Source: Planctomycetota bacterium
GTDB lineage: Bacteria > Planctomycetota > Planctomycetia > Pirellulales > UBA1268
Direction of reading: 5' to 3'
Length of the DNA stretch: 64,000 nt
NCBI GenBank assembly: GCA_003669585.1
Contig: QWOQ01000003.1
Location: 1-64,000, forward strand
Shown: piece by piece, positions 38,501 to 47,491 of the stretch
Position numbering within the stretch: position 1 is the stretch's first letter
Layout: the number at the start of each line of letters is the position of its first letter
Translations under genes and position numbers: made by a program
Notes under the pieces: generated by a model
Databases searched by the model: none
Seen by the model: the letters and a program-made list of their open reading frames with translations, nothing else
Told to the model about the DNA's origin: nothing

Positions 38501-41500
38501 GATCACATCGTGGTCAGCCGGATCGGGGATCATTACGGCAGCGCTGTAACCAATACGCCAAGCTACACAATCACACAGCAAGGTGGCAATGCTGGAGTCC
38601 CCGTTCCAGTTCAAGTCGATTCATCGACCTACAACAAGGCGTACGCACCGATCTTCGACTTAGGTGGTAGTTATATTATCGACGGAAACGGCTTGAGTTT
38701 GATCAAGATTGTTGATGGAGGTGCCGGATATAGCGCCGGCGCCATCGTGACGTCAAGCGGAAAATACTCTGTAGCGCCGACGGTTGTTTTTACTGGTGGT
38801 AGTGGGTCGGGTGCGGCCGGCTATGCAACTATTAATCCCAACACTTCCGAACTCATTGTGCAAATTACAAATCCAGGATCTGGATATACGAGCACGGCTG
38901 AGCCCACCATCAGCTTCACGCGGGTAACAGGGGATACTTTCACCGATGCCAACACGGCAAATATTGCAACCGCTACCGCTTATGTGAGCAATTACCCAAA
39001 GGTCACGATCGGCACGGGGAGAGCGGGATCTTTGGCGGCGCAAGCCTATGCCCTAACGACTCCGGTGGATGCCAATAATTACACTACAGGATACTCTGTG
39101 CAGAGTATCCTGTTTACGACACTGGGAGCCGGATATGTCCCGTTGTCGGGAACATCGGGAACGCCGCCGAGGTTGACGGCCGCCGACATCGCTGCGTTAC
39201 CGACCATGACGGTGTCAGCTCCCGCGCAGCCCGGTGGTCGGCAGGCCACGGTCGATGGGCAGTTCCAGATCACGTCTAAGTGGAATGCTTTCTGGCTCGA
39301 TGGTCTCGGCTCGATCACAAACGAAATCGGTTCAGCCAAAAACGCTGTCCCAGAGGCCGTGGGTAGCGTGACCGTGACTAACTTCGGAGCCGGTTACGGT
39401 ACAGATGCGATTGTGACGTTCGATCCCCCCTCTCCCACGGCCAACATAGCCGACACGGCGGTCGGCTATGTAATTCTCAACACAGATGGCTCCGTGAGCC
39501 GGATCGCGATCACGAACCCAGGGGCGGGGTACACGAGCCTACCGAATGCAAAGATCACTAACGCCAGCGGTGGGACCGGTAGCGGTGCCGTTCTGACCGT
39601 CAATTCTCTGGTGCCGCGCATCCGAGGCGGCGGCAGCGTTTATAACTATACGATTGGTAATGGTGCACCCAGCGATCAGGTACAAAGCATCGTAATCGCT
39701 CCGGCTTCAGCACCATCAGAGTTGCACCCGAACGCCGGCACTTCGTTCCTAAACGGGACCGGGTATAGGGTGGGAGACAAGGTCTCATTCGTCGCTGCGA
39801 TCGGCGACAACCCCACAATCGTCGCTGTAGCCACGGTAGCTACCACCGACGGCACTTCCGGTATAGACAAGGTGACCAAACTACCCATGGGCGGTGTGGC
39901 GACGTTCACAATCACGAGCAAGGGCAGCGGCTACAAATCTCCTCCCACGGCGACCATCACTAGCACGAATGGCACAGGCGCGATCATTCAGGCCAATTTG
40001 AGCACGCTGGTACTCAGCCAGAACAGCGCTGACGCGGTCTACGCCCACTACAAAGATTCTCCCGAAGCCCTGGCGTTAATGTTTAACGACCCCTTGTATA
40101 CAGCCGAACCCGGCCTCCCAAAACTCGGTAGTAGTTTTTATCAAAAACTCGACATGCAGCAGGATAACGCCCAGTTTGGATATGTGCCCAAGAATTCCAA
40201 AGGTATTGGACAAAGCGGTATCGCGACATTCTCGCTCGAATCCGTGCTGCTGTCGAACACCGGACCGGAAGCCATTAAGCTCGGTGCGGCCAGCGGGGCA
40301 TCTGCCACGGCAACAGTCAGCAGTGGTGGCTTGGTCACGGCGGTCACCTTGGTCGCCGTCGCCGGTAGCGGCGGCAGCGGATACCTGACCCCGCCGCTGG
40401 TCCAATTTGGAGGGCCCGGGATCGGTGCGATCGCCACGGCAACGGTGGATGCGACGACTGGCAGTCCGACGTTTGGCCAGGTTACCGGGTTTAGCGTGAG
40501 TTCTGGTGGATCTGGCTACACATCCGCAACAACGGTGACACTTGTCAGCCAAGGTAGCTGTCTGGATGCGAAATATCACAACCCGAACGAACTCTCGACA
40601 ATCAACGCGCTCGGCGGCACGTTCGGTGGTCTCTCGTCGCTCACATACAATGGTTTTATTACATTCCTGAACACGGCGGCCGACATCGTCGTCGGTTCGC
40701 AAAAAAGTACTGGGATCAATGTTGCCACCCCGGCCAACTACATGCCAGCAGCCGGTAAGACAATCTTGTTTACAAATAGTCTCCCTGATGCCGTAAATAT
40801 TCGAGTGGGAATGTCCGTTGAAGGCCCCAATGTGCCGGCCGGAACAAACGTGGTTTCGATTGGCCAAGCCACGGCAAAAGCCAGTCTCAATAACGGCAAT
40901 TGGACGGTCACGGTAAACTCATCGGACAGCGGATACTCAGCATCAGTAGGTAACCTGCCGAATGTGGTGATCACTGGCGATGGCACGGGTGCAACCGCCA
41001 CGGCAACGGTGGATCCGACGACTGGCAAGGTGACCGGGATTAATCTCGTCACATCAGCAACGGGCACTTCGTATACATGGATGAATGTATCGATCCAGCA
41101 AAGTTCATTGATCACGCTGAACAATTCTCTGCCCGCAAACACCACAGACATGGTGTTTTACAACCCCATCTCGGCAAGCGATGTCACTTTCTCCATTTAC
41201 GATAACGCTTTCCTGCCGTTGGCGTGGCTCAGCGGCAAGGTGACCAACAGCTGGATAGAGCCGAGCACGGCCCCTTTCTTTTCAAATCTTTTAACTGTCG
41301 GTACGGTTGCCGAGAACTTACCTGTAGGCACAGTGATCTATACCGCACAGGCCAGCGACAACGATTCAGTTGCCCCGAACAACAAAATTACCTATAGCCT
41401 CAAGCCTGGCGTGCAGGACTACGCGCTCTTGAACATCAACCCTGCCAGTGGACAGGTAACGCTCAAGGTGCCCGCCGACTATGAGTCGAAGTCATCCTAC

Positions 41501-42694
41501 CAATTCACCGTTGTAGCCACCGACGGTGGAGCGACACCACTTTCTGTTGAAAAAGTGGTGACAGTCAACGTGACAAATGTGAATGAGTTTCCTGCAATTC
41601 TCGGATTTAATTCAACGACCGGAGTTCTTCAGGTATCGCAGACGGTCAGTAATTTTCCAGGAGCCCAATCGCTCTCTGATCCGCAATCGCTGACAGGAGT
41701 TTTTCCATTTGGTTTTTCCAACATCATGACCGGAGACTTTAACGGAGATCTTCAGACTGAAATCGTAGGCATGGATTCGCGAGGCGTATGGAGTGTTGCA
41801 GAAAGAAACGCAAGCGGTGGGCTAGCACTGAAATCTTTCGGCGGGTTCCCGTATTCCACAACATGGTCAAACGTAATGACCGGCGACTTCAATGGCGATG
41901 GCAAGACCGATATCATCGGCCGAGATTCCCGTGGCTACTGGTATACTGGCGAAAGTAACGGAACTCGATTTGTATTTTCTTATGCAGGTGCTTTTGTATC
42001 CTCTGTAACATGGCAAAATGTCATGACGGGAGACTTTAACGGCAACGGTCGTACTGAAATTATCGGTCGAGATTCTCGCGGCTACTGGTATGGCGCCGAG
42101 ACAGTGGCAACCGGTCAGTGGGCAGGGAAATTATCATTTACATACCGCGGCGCTTTCGGAATAAGTGCAACGTGGCAAGATGTGATGACGGGTGACTTTA
42201 ATGGCGATGGCAAGACCGACATCATCGGTCGTGATTCCCGTGGCTACTGGTATGCCGGACAGGGTTCAGCCAGCGGTCTCTTGCAATGGAGTTATTATGG
42301 CGCGTGGACGTTTTCAAAAGATTGGACGACCGTCAAGACCGGTGACTTTAACGGCGATGGAAAGACCGATCTCATCGGCCGAGATGCTCGCGGCTATTGG
42401 TATGTCGGTGAAAGCATAGCGACGGCTCGCGGACAAGCGTTGTCGTTTCGTTACTACAACGCCGCATGGTCTACCAGCGGTTCAACTGCAATCGCATCAG
42501 GATCGAGTCGCATTATCGTAGCAGATTTTAATCGTGACGGCCGCAGCGATATTGCCGGTCTTGGTGCCGACGGATACTGGCGAGTGACGTTTGCCGCCGG
42601 CACGGGCAGCACTGCAACCGCTGGTGGAACCAACACCAGATTCGGTAGATGGACGAGCCTGCCGAGTCAGACGTTTGCTTTGTCTTATCGATGA
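35591..42694 (+). CDS. Giant secreted repeat protein with LEPR motif, cadherin and FG-GAP repeats
   Basis: The protein has 2367 residues. The N-terminus is basic (KKNRRRLAAS) followed by FELLEPRHALS; the LEPR at residues 29-32 is the mark of LEPR-XLL planctomycete surface proteins. From about residue 80 to 1800 there are many copies of a unit like VTNGGSGYTAAPSITF, alternating with GTGA-AT-TV stretches, which suggests a beta-solenoid or beta-sandwich array. Residues 120-560 also hold a non-repetitive section. A cadherin-like domain (VAENLPVGTVIYTAQASDND to TVNVTNVNEFP) spans about 1900-2000. Five or more VCBS/FG-GAP units (VMTGDFNGDGKTDIIGRDSRGYWY) end the protein, which suggests a calcium-binding propeller. 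It has no recognisable C-terminal sorting signal. The role is inferred to be cell-surface adhesion or binding. Confidence 0.9.
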   Translation: MVFPKRANQFKKNRRRLAASFTASPFELLEPRHALSGETILASSVNLSPSSGDGQLTLNPKVQLSHFGQDIAFTETAVGVSSISLPTTNSGYPSTSTILIQSPATPPTGVVGIAATAVATIVNGAITGITLNTLGSGYSDTVQPVITINDPGPGSGIPGGTGASIGSHTAGSSISYLSINNGGSGYSKNTTIKVTGALDPTKDATISIKATGNTTGTSTGISNGVIASIKITTPGVGYVANETPTVKINNILAPGCTATVGSVTVPSRDKFKAWANDYITYVANTGVSTAIINIGDWKADTKGLYNYLNPALGVNNIPWIVTDFLEPLGRLKKQDGTTLADIQVGACAYLKDAWHLYEEPGNVNFDSNQYITDGKPGVTDPVSKVTTYSPPKNNMYQTFELINDINSKATTKFLTYFEFDGEGGSAFVNDTNYGFNGNIAPPVGALAYTYTPTASPTTPPPLASSPWPTTGTGYTKWLWNHFMPGVAAQDIGQGGNMPGSATGSVPAPGSVPDVVWSDAQAMDPLTWSANKYNNGVPYQYGSIVYQQPAWFVNSLGPVRAYSENYWWGENNYMPGPGSAIAVPKPTNGLISIPVTDTTPYTGTPTVTFNTPTRTGPNGTTITGTPAAGYAVMGVGAVDVNPGTPTAPATILDPTGLLTTKSGTGYSTGIWVSSFPTASGGYTNGDLITFTNTNGRPAVGKLNVDNKSSLLTGVTLTDPGTNWGNVEPTVYTITSPGSTPHSDLNIPTKKATFQALLLATDGYPTLTFDPPPVGVNNRIAQGYALVNGNPQSYRPGNITSIVITDPGQGYGGTSNTSLDGTTAAQLVAVMTSDGTKVLSVTVTNGGSGYTAAPSITFPIPSGSGIICTGTTTGTAVLGTAGTLQAGQVVSVKITNSGTYSNSHPGYNTAPTVAATASSSSPSGVKMSISSTQSKVLSQYPAGYNTFTKAGISLSNSTNGFYLPVSHGAGTIDHIVVSRIGDHYGSAVTNTPSYTITQQGGNAGVPVPVQVDSSTYNKAYAPIFDLGGSYIIDGNGLSLIKIVDGGAGYSAGAIVTSSGKYSVAPTVVFTGGSGSGAAGYATINPNTSELIVQITNPGSGYTSTAEPTISFTRVTGDTFTDANTANIATATAYVSNYPKVTIGTGRAGSLAAQAYALTTPVDANNYTTGYSVQSILFTTLGAGYVPLSGTSGTPPRLTAADIAALPTMTVSAPAQPGGRQATVDGQFQITSKWNAFWLDGLGSITNEIGSAKNAVPEAVGSVTVTNFGAGYGTDAIVTFDPPSPTANIADTAVGYVILNTDGSVSRIAITNPGAGYTSLPNAKITNASGGTGSGAVLTVNSLVPRIRGGGSVYNYTIGNGAPSDQVQSIVIAPASAPSELHPNAGTSFLNGTGYRVGDKVSFVAAIGDNPTIVAVATVATTDGTSGIDKVTKLPMGGVATFTITSKGSGYKSPPTATITSTNGTGAIIQANLSTLVLSQNSADAVYAHYKDSPEALALMFNDPLYTAEPGLPKLGSSFYQKLDMQQDNAQFGYVPKNSKGIGQSGIATFSLESVLLSNTGPEAIKLGAASGASATATVSSGGLVTAVTLVAVAGSGGSGYLTPPLVQFGGPGIGAIATATVDATTGSPTFGQVTGFSVSSGGSGYTSATTVTLVSQGSCLDAKYHNPNELSTINALGGTFGGLSSLTYNGFITFLNTAADIVVGSQKSTGINVATPANYMPAAGKTILFTNSLPDAVNIRVGMSVEGPNVPAGTNVVSIGQATAKASLNNGNWTVTVNSSDSGYSASVGNLPNVVITGDGTGATATATVDPTTGKVTGINLVTSATGTSYTWMNVSIQQSSLITLNNSLPANTTDMVFYNPISASDVTFSIYDNAFLPLAWLSGKVTNSWIEPSTAPFFSNLLTVGTVAENLPVGTVIYTAQASDNDSVAPNNKITYSLKPGVQDYALLNINPASGQVTLKVPADYESKSSYQFTVVATDGGATPLSVEKVVTVNVTNVNEFPAILGFNSTTGVLQVSQTVSNFPGAQSLSDPQSLTGVFPFGFSNIMTGDFNGDLQTEIVGMDSRGVWSVAERNASGGLALKSFGGFPYSTTWSNVMTGDFNGDGKTDIIGRDSRGYWYTGESNGTRFVFSYAGAFVSSVTWQNVMTGDFNGNGRTEIIGRDSRGYWYGAETVATGQWAGKLSFTYRGAFGISATWQDVMTGDFNGDGKTDIIGRDSRGYWYAGQGSASGLLQWSYYGAWTFSKDWTTVKTGDFNGDGKTDLIGRDARGYWYVGESIATARGQALSFRYYNAAWSTSGSTAIASGSSRIIVADFNRDGRSDIAGLGADGYWRVTFAAGTGSTATAGGTNTRFGRWTSLPSQTFALSYR

Positions 42695-42782
42695 AAGGGA
42701 TTTCCAGCACCAGTATTCAAATGCACCCCCCCGAGGAAACTTCCTGATTATAAATCGTCTGGCCGACTGTCCCCCGTCGTTC

Positions 42783-45275
42783 CTAATCCTCCACCGACGG
42801 GTTCGCTTCTGCTGCTCGAAGTTTGATTGTCCGTTCGTGCAGGGAGCCGAGCACTTGTCCCGCCAGCGACATGCCGCTTTGCAAGGCACCTTCAACGCGT
42901 GGGCCGCCACACCAGTCACCGCATGCGCCGAGGCGATGCTCCTGGTCCCACAGAGAGCGTACCGGTAACGATTCATTCGGTCGGGAATACAGCCAACGAT
43001 GTGCCCTTGCCACGCATGGCTTCGGCAGCGAGCGACGAGTCACTCTTTCCGCTTCTTCGCTCAGGCTCGCAATCGCTCCTGTTTTTGAAATATCGAGATG
43101 TTTCTGCGCCCAGCCGACGGTGGAATGCAGGACCCAGGTATCCATCGTCTGAGAACGCGACGGCTTACTCGAGTCTCTTGCGATCCATCCGAGTGAGCCG
43201 CCATTGACATTGATAAAGGCACCGTCCAACGGAACATCCCAGCGACTCTCAAAGGCGAGCATGACCGACCAGCACGGCATCATCTCCACCCTTGAAAGTT
43301 CCAATCGCCACTGACAGTTTGGAGGCAAAAGTGCGTCAACTTGAAGCGGTGGACAGTTCCATAAAACGATGTCAAACTCACCGAGAAAGCGATCTGTCTT
43401 GGCTGTCAACCGATAGCCACTCGGTCCTCTCTCGACTGTTGAAACCTCGGTTTCAAAGTTGATCGACAGATCTTTCGAGAGGTGCGTTCCGAGCGATTCC
43501 ATCCTCGGCGTTCCGACGAACCGATCCATTTTCACGACGTCGCAAAACACTCCAGGGTCGTCGATCGAAACGATTGTGCCTTCCCACTTGGCGACATGCA
43601 ATTCGTCGATCCAAGACTCCAGATACGATTGCAACACCGGATCACGTATGGTGAAGTACTGCGCCCCGTGATCGAACTGTGTCGAACCGTCTGACACTCT
43701 TGTCGAAGCTCGTCCACCGGCTCGATACGACTTTTCAAAGCACTGGATGTGCAATCCCTGGTCCTGCAAAATCCGACTGCAGAGAAGTCCCGCCAGACCG
43801 GTCCCAATCATGGCGATGCGCGGCGATGGGTGGGCCACTGCTCTGTCCACTTTTCGCTGGTAAGCCGCGAGGTTGGTTCTTGCCGCGTGCAGCGCTAACG
43901 GTCTTGGCCGCACGCTCCCCAAGATTGGTTGTTCGGGCTGAAACGGCCGATCAAATTGCCCGAGGCACCATAAGAGGCCGCCGTACGACGCAGGGTCGCG
44001 ACCATCGAGGGCATACCGATGGTTGAGATCGACGAGGCGTGCGAGGCATTGCCGGTGATCGATCGACCACTCAAGGATTGCTTTTCCCCACGTCATGCGG
44101 AGGTTGTTGTGCAGTTCGCCATGCTTGAGCAAACTGCGCTGGGCGGCATCCCACAACGGTTCGCCTGTCTGAGCGCGAGCGAGCGTTTCCCACGACAGGC
44201 AGTTGCGTGGGTCTGTGTCATGCTTGGAAAGCGTCGCAACCGCCCAGGCTGGAAGACTTGCGTCCGTTTCCAGTTCCTGTCGGTAGTAGCAAAACGCATA
44301 CGCCAGTTCTCGCCAGATCAAGAGTTCATCAAGATACTTTTCGGCACCGTCAGCGGCAGCTTCCCTCGCAATACGAAAAGGGGAGACCATTCCATAATGA
44401 AGGTACGCAGACATTCGGCTCACGCCGTCGATTTCGATCTGGTTACGACGTTCGGCATACCCGCTCAGCCCTTTTTTCCGAAAGGCTTGCCAGCGTGCAT
44501 ACCCCGCCTGGGAACCGCCGCACGTCTGTGCCACAGGTCCTATCGAGTGATCGATTGCGCATTGAGACACCACGCTGGCGATGCTCTTGTCGTGCAGCTC
44601 AAACGTTGCAAACGGAACCTGCGCAGGCACTCCTTTTGCACCGCAAGCGGGCCAAGGGCGATCGACACGTAAGCGATACCCCTGGGCAGTTGCGTCGCGG
44701 AAAGCAAAGGCCCGGTCGTACGCCTGTCCGACCAATCGCGTGGGCACAACGCAAGCGGTATCCACCAGTACGATCGGACACCAATGAGACTGCGCAAAAC
44801 GTTCTGTCCACGCCTTCGTCACTTCGATCGGAAAGTCCTCCGTCACCATGACAAAGGACGACTTTGCCAGCTGTGCCAATCGCGGATGCCGGTGACCGGC
44901 TCGATCGATGTGGAGTGCGTAGGTGGTGTCGAGCTTTGCGTAGCTGGCTTCCAGATCTCGTGCGGCCTCGAGAATAAATGTATGGTGTCGATCCGAGGCA
45001 AAGCGGTACTTTTCCGAAAGGCCTTGGTACACGATGAGCGGCAGTTCAAGGGTTTCCGCCAACAGCATTGCAACGTCGAGCGCTGGGTTCTCGTCGGCTC
45101 GCAGCGCATGATGCGTCCAGTAGAGAACGTATCGGCCCGTGTGATCTGGCCGGCCGATTGCACGTAGCCAGGTGCGTTCGGCCAAGTGCACGGGCAAAGC
45201 ATCGAGCAGCGTCTGAAGTGCGGGCGTGTTGCTCATGAGAGCATGTTCGTGTTTTGTCGAAGACAGATCGGGCAT
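42783..45275 (-). CDS. Class II DNA photolyase fused to FAD-dependent amine oxidase-like domain
   Basis: The protein has 830 residues. The first 470 form a class II CPD photolyase: RYVLYWTHHALRADENPALD, YAERRNQIEIDGVSRMSAYLHYG, LLIWRELAYAFCYYR and DPASYGGLLWCLGQFDRPF. From about residue 485 a second Rossmann fold begins with IAMIGTGLAGLLCSRILQDQG, followed by GGRAST and DHGAQYF. It ends in GACGDWCGGPRVEGALQSG, like renalase and amine-oxidase-family proteins. Both parts should bind FAD. The photolyase would repair cyclobutane dimers; the oxidoreductase substrate is unknown. An internal ATG at 45236 is a second possible start. A different photolyase gene lies just upstream on the same strand. 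Confidence 0.92.
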   Translation of the reverse strand: MPDLSSTKHEHALMSNTPALQTLLDALPVHLAERTWLRAIGRPDHTGRYVLYWTHHALRADENPALDVAMLLAETLELPLIVYQGLSEKYRFASDRHHTFILEAARDLEASYAKLDTTYALHIDRAGHRHPRLAQLAKSSFVMVTEDFPIEVTKAWTERFAQSHWCPIVLVDTACVVPTRLVGQAYDRAFAFRDATAQGYRLRVDRPWPACGAKGVPAQVPFATFELHDKSIASVVSQCAIDHSIGPVAQTCGGSQAGYARWQAFRKKGLSGYAERRNQIEIDGVSRMSAYLHYGMVSPFRIAREAAADGAEKYLDELLIWRELAYAFCYYRQELETDASLPAWAVATLSKHDTDPRNCLSWETLARAQTGEPLWDAAQRSLLKHGELHNNLRMTWGKAILEWSIDHRQCLARLVDLNHRYALDGRDPASYGGLLWCLGQFDRPFQPEQPILGSVRPRPLALHAARTNLAAYQRKVDRAVAHPSPRIAMIGTGLAGLLCSRILQDQGLHIQCFEKSYRAGGRASTRVSDGSTQFDHGAQYFTIRDPVLQSYLESWIDELHVAKWEGTIVSIDDPGVFCDVVKMDRFVGTPRMESLGTHLSKDLSINFETEVSTVERGPSGYRLTAKTDRFLGEFDIVLWNCPPLQVDALLPPNCQWRLELSRVEMMPCWSVMLAFESRWDVPLDGAFINVNGGSLGWIARDSSKPSRSQTMDTWVLHSTVGWAQKHLDISKTGAIASLSEEAERVTRRSLPKPCVARAHRWLYSRPNESLPVRSLWDQEHRLGACGDWCGGPRVEGALQSGMSLAGQVLGSLHERTIKLRAAEANPSVED

Positions 45276-45463
45276 TGCAAGGGTTTTAGCAAATTCTCTG
45301 GAATCCGCCGGGGGCCGTCTGCAAGTCTATTTGAACCCGGTTTGAATCTTTCAAAGAGTAGACCGCCGTCACAAAAAGCGTACTAAGGTCTCGACTGAAA
45401 TCGCCGTTACCAGCCTGCTTGCCGGTACGTCTCTTTAGCAGGCTGTGGACAAACCGGAGATTT

Positions 45464-45502
45464 GCCCGTGGACAAAGTGCATGGAAAACTTTATCCACGG
45501 GC
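45464..45502 (-). terminator. Strong hairpin after FeS photolyase, with DnaA-box-like arms
   Basis: Two 15-base arms (GCCCGTGGACAAAGT at 45464-45478 and its near-complement at 45488-45502) form a stem with a nine-base loop. On the minus strand the only imperfect pair is a G-T wobble, which fits a transcript of the photolyase gene that stops three bases away. No U-run follows, so it may stabilise the end rather than terminate. The arms contain TTATCCACG and CGTGGACAA. Confidence 0.5.
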
Positions 45503-45504
45503 AG

Positions 45505-46977
45505 CTAGATCTCGCCATTATCAAGGCCCGCTAAAACTTCTTGGGCACGTATTTTGAGTTGTGGTAGATCTGCCAAACGATTCAATCCATAGACCTGCTG
45601 TGACATGCGATGGTTCTTAGCGAAATGCTCTTTGTGCCGGTCTAAGAAATCCCAGTATAAGGTGGTAAATGGGCATGCTCTTTCACCAATGCGCAGCGTG
45701 GGATCGTAGGAGCAGCCTTTACAGTAATGGCTCATGCGCGATATGTAGGCCCCGCCTGCAGCATAGGGCTTTGTCATCATTAATCCACCATCGGCATGAA
45801 CGCCCATGCCGATGACATTGGGCACCATGACCCAGTCTGCGGCATCGATGAAGACTCGGCGCATCCATTCAAGAAACTGGTGTGGGTGCGTGCCGGTGAT
45901 TAACGCCAGGTTGCTTAAAAGCATGAGGCGGGGGATATGGTGAACCCAGGCGCGGGTGTGGATGTCGGTGACGGTGGCCTTCATACAGTGCATCGATGTT
46001 TTGTTGGGATCGGTAAATAAAGGCAATAGGTTGCGTGTGGCGTTGAGTTGGTTGTTGTGTCGGTAATCAGGCCCTAAAAACCAGTACATGCCATTGACAT
46101 ATTCGCGCCAGCCGATGATTTGTCGAATAAACGCTTCCGCTGATTCAGCCGGGATCGTGCCAGTCTTAAATGCTTTCATCGCCGCAGTAATGACTTCGTG
46201 CGGGTGCAGTAAGCCATTGTTCATGTAGGGGCTCAGGAGCGAGTGGTTCAGCGACCAACTCTCTAAAGCCATCGCATCTTCGTAGGGGCCAAAGTTGGCG
46301 AAGTGGTTCTTGATAAAGGTGTTCAGTTGTTTCACTGCGCCCTTGCGAGTGGTGGCCCAGGTGGTAGTCGGTTGTATCTGGAGTTCTTGAGCGACTTGGT
46401 TATCGATCGCATCGCGCTGGTGTTCTAAAGTGGCAGGCCAGGTGTGATTCTTGGGAGGTGGCAGGCGATTCTTCTTATCAAAGTTCCAGGCGCCACCGAC
46501 TGGTTTGTCACCTTGCATCAAGATATTTAATCGAATGCGTTGTTTGCGATAAAAGTTTTCCATCAAAAAAATCTTTTGCTCTGACGCCCATTCAGCAAAG
46601 AGGTTGCGTGGTGTTAAAAAGAAATCGTTTGGCAGAAACGTAGCCTGCCGTGAGTGCAGTTTTTCATTCAGGCGAAAAGAGGATTGCTCGGCACAGATCA
46701 GGGGAGTATCGGGATACTGCCGTTGAATTTCTTCTAATCCGGCAGACGTGTTTTCTGCCTTGTGGTAGAGAACATTGAAGCCTTTTTCTTGTAACGTCTG
46801 TACAAAATGGCGCGCCGATGACAGTAAAAAGAAAAGTCGCTCGGGGTGCCACTGTGCACCCTTGAGCATCGATTGGCTCTCGATAAGCACAATCAGGTCT
46901 TTCGTCTTGTGGGCATCTTTAAGAGCACCATATTTCTGATGCAATTGATCAAAGGGGATAAAGCGAATGGATCTCAT
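45505..46977 (-). CDS. FeS-type bacterial cryptochrome / (6-4) photolyase
   Basis: The 490-residue protein matches the FeS-BCP/CryPro photolyase group. The N-terminal antenna domain has [21 protein letters not shown]. The FAD domain has [35 protein letters not shown] and [18 protein letters not shown]. Four cysteines fit the 4Fe-4S site: one in SMHCMKA near residue 332 and three in [20 protein letters not shown] near 417-433. Known members repair (6-4) photoproducts or act as light sensors. Its stop precedes a strong hairpin, and its start overlaps the stop of the DUF2256 gene by four bases (ATGA), so they are translationally coupled. Confidence 0.93.
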   Translation of the reverse strand: MRSIRFIPFDQLHQKYGALKDAHKTKDLIVLIESQSMLKGAQWHPERLFFLLSSARHFVQTLQEKGFNVLYHKAENTSAGLEEIQRQYPDTPLICAEQSSFRLNEKLHSRQATFLPNDFFLTPRNLFAEWASEQKIFLMENFYRKQRIRLNILMQGDKPVGGAWNFDKKNRLPPPKNHTWPATLEHQRDAIDNQVAQELQIQPTTTWATTRKGAVKQLNTFIKNHFANFGPYEDAMALESWSLNHSLLSPYMNNGLLHPHEVITAAMKAFKTGTIPAESAEAFIRQIIGWREYVNGMYWFLGPDYRHNNQLNATRNLLPLFTDPNKTSMHCMKATVTDIHTRAWVHHIPRLMLLSNLALITGTHPHQFLEWMRRVFIDAADWVMVPNVIGMGVHADGGLMMTKPYAAGGAYISRMSHYCKGCSYDPTLRIGERACPFTTLYWDFLDRHKEHFAKNHRMSQQVYGLNRLADLPQLKIRAQEVLAGLDNGEI

Positions 46978-47117
46978 TTTTTATCTCGACAAGCCCCAGA
47001 GCAATATTTTACTTGAGCCCAGTTCTTCGCCCACTTCTTTCGCCACTCAAACGGACGCCCACACCGCACGCATACTTTAGGCGCAAAACTATTTTTGATT
47101 CGCAAGGCTGCCCGCAT
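46974..47117 (-). CDS. DUF2256-type small zinc-ribbon-like protein
   Basis: The core reads [16 protein letters not shown] followed by [12 protein letters not shown], the DUF2256 pattern with four cysteines likely binding a metal. ATG at 47117 gives 47 residues, the usual family size. Longer in-frame starts exist at 47150 (ATG) and 47174 (GTG), and none has a Shine-Dalgarno site. DUF2256 genes often accompany cryptochrome/photolyase genes, and here the stop overlaps the photolyase start. The function is unknown; the pairing suggests a role with the photolyase. Confidence 0.8.
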   Translation of the reverse strand: MRAALRIKNSFAPKVCVRCGRPFEWRKKWAKNWAQVKYCSGACRDKK

Positions 47118-47174
47118 GATTGGCACCAGTTGTTGCGTTCGGATTTTCATCTGGAGGAGACCAACCCCGTGCAC

Positions 47175-47491
47175 CTGCTCAAGCGTGGTCGCAGCACAGG
47201 CACGGGGGATGCCTAGACCAAATCACTGTGCGGCCGGAAGGTATTGTAGTCATGCTGGCGTTCAGCCAACGACTACCGGGCGAGACTGCAATGTTTCCAG
47301 CGGTTGACTGCTGCTGTTGGTTGATTCCACCAGCAGTCGGTGGATAGAGTGCTGGGAAGATCCAGCGATGCAGTCTGCGGTGCGTAGCACTCCGACAAAA
47401 CGGACATTTTCTACAGGTAATGACGACACCGCCTGCACGACTGATGACCCGAGCCGATTTGATACACTGAACTGTTTTTGAATGCACCTCC
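47175..47491. other. Divergent intergenic region with several inverted repeats
   Basis: No convincing gene is present. Several hairpins can form: GTAGTC...GACTAC (about 47246-47276), GACTGCTG...CAGCAGTC (47306-47338) and CCACC...GGTGG. A minus-strand frame across it is open but shows no protein-like pattern. It must contain promoters for both flanking genes. Confidence 0.35.

Noticed and set aside
40076..40867. Long antisense frame within the giant repeat protein
   Set aside because: It mirrors the repeat composition of the sense gene, which has clear domains.
45464..45502. Replication origin at the photolyase locus
   Set aside because: Only three imperfect DnaA-like sites, no AT-rich unwinding region, and no dnaA, dnaN or gyrase genes nearby.
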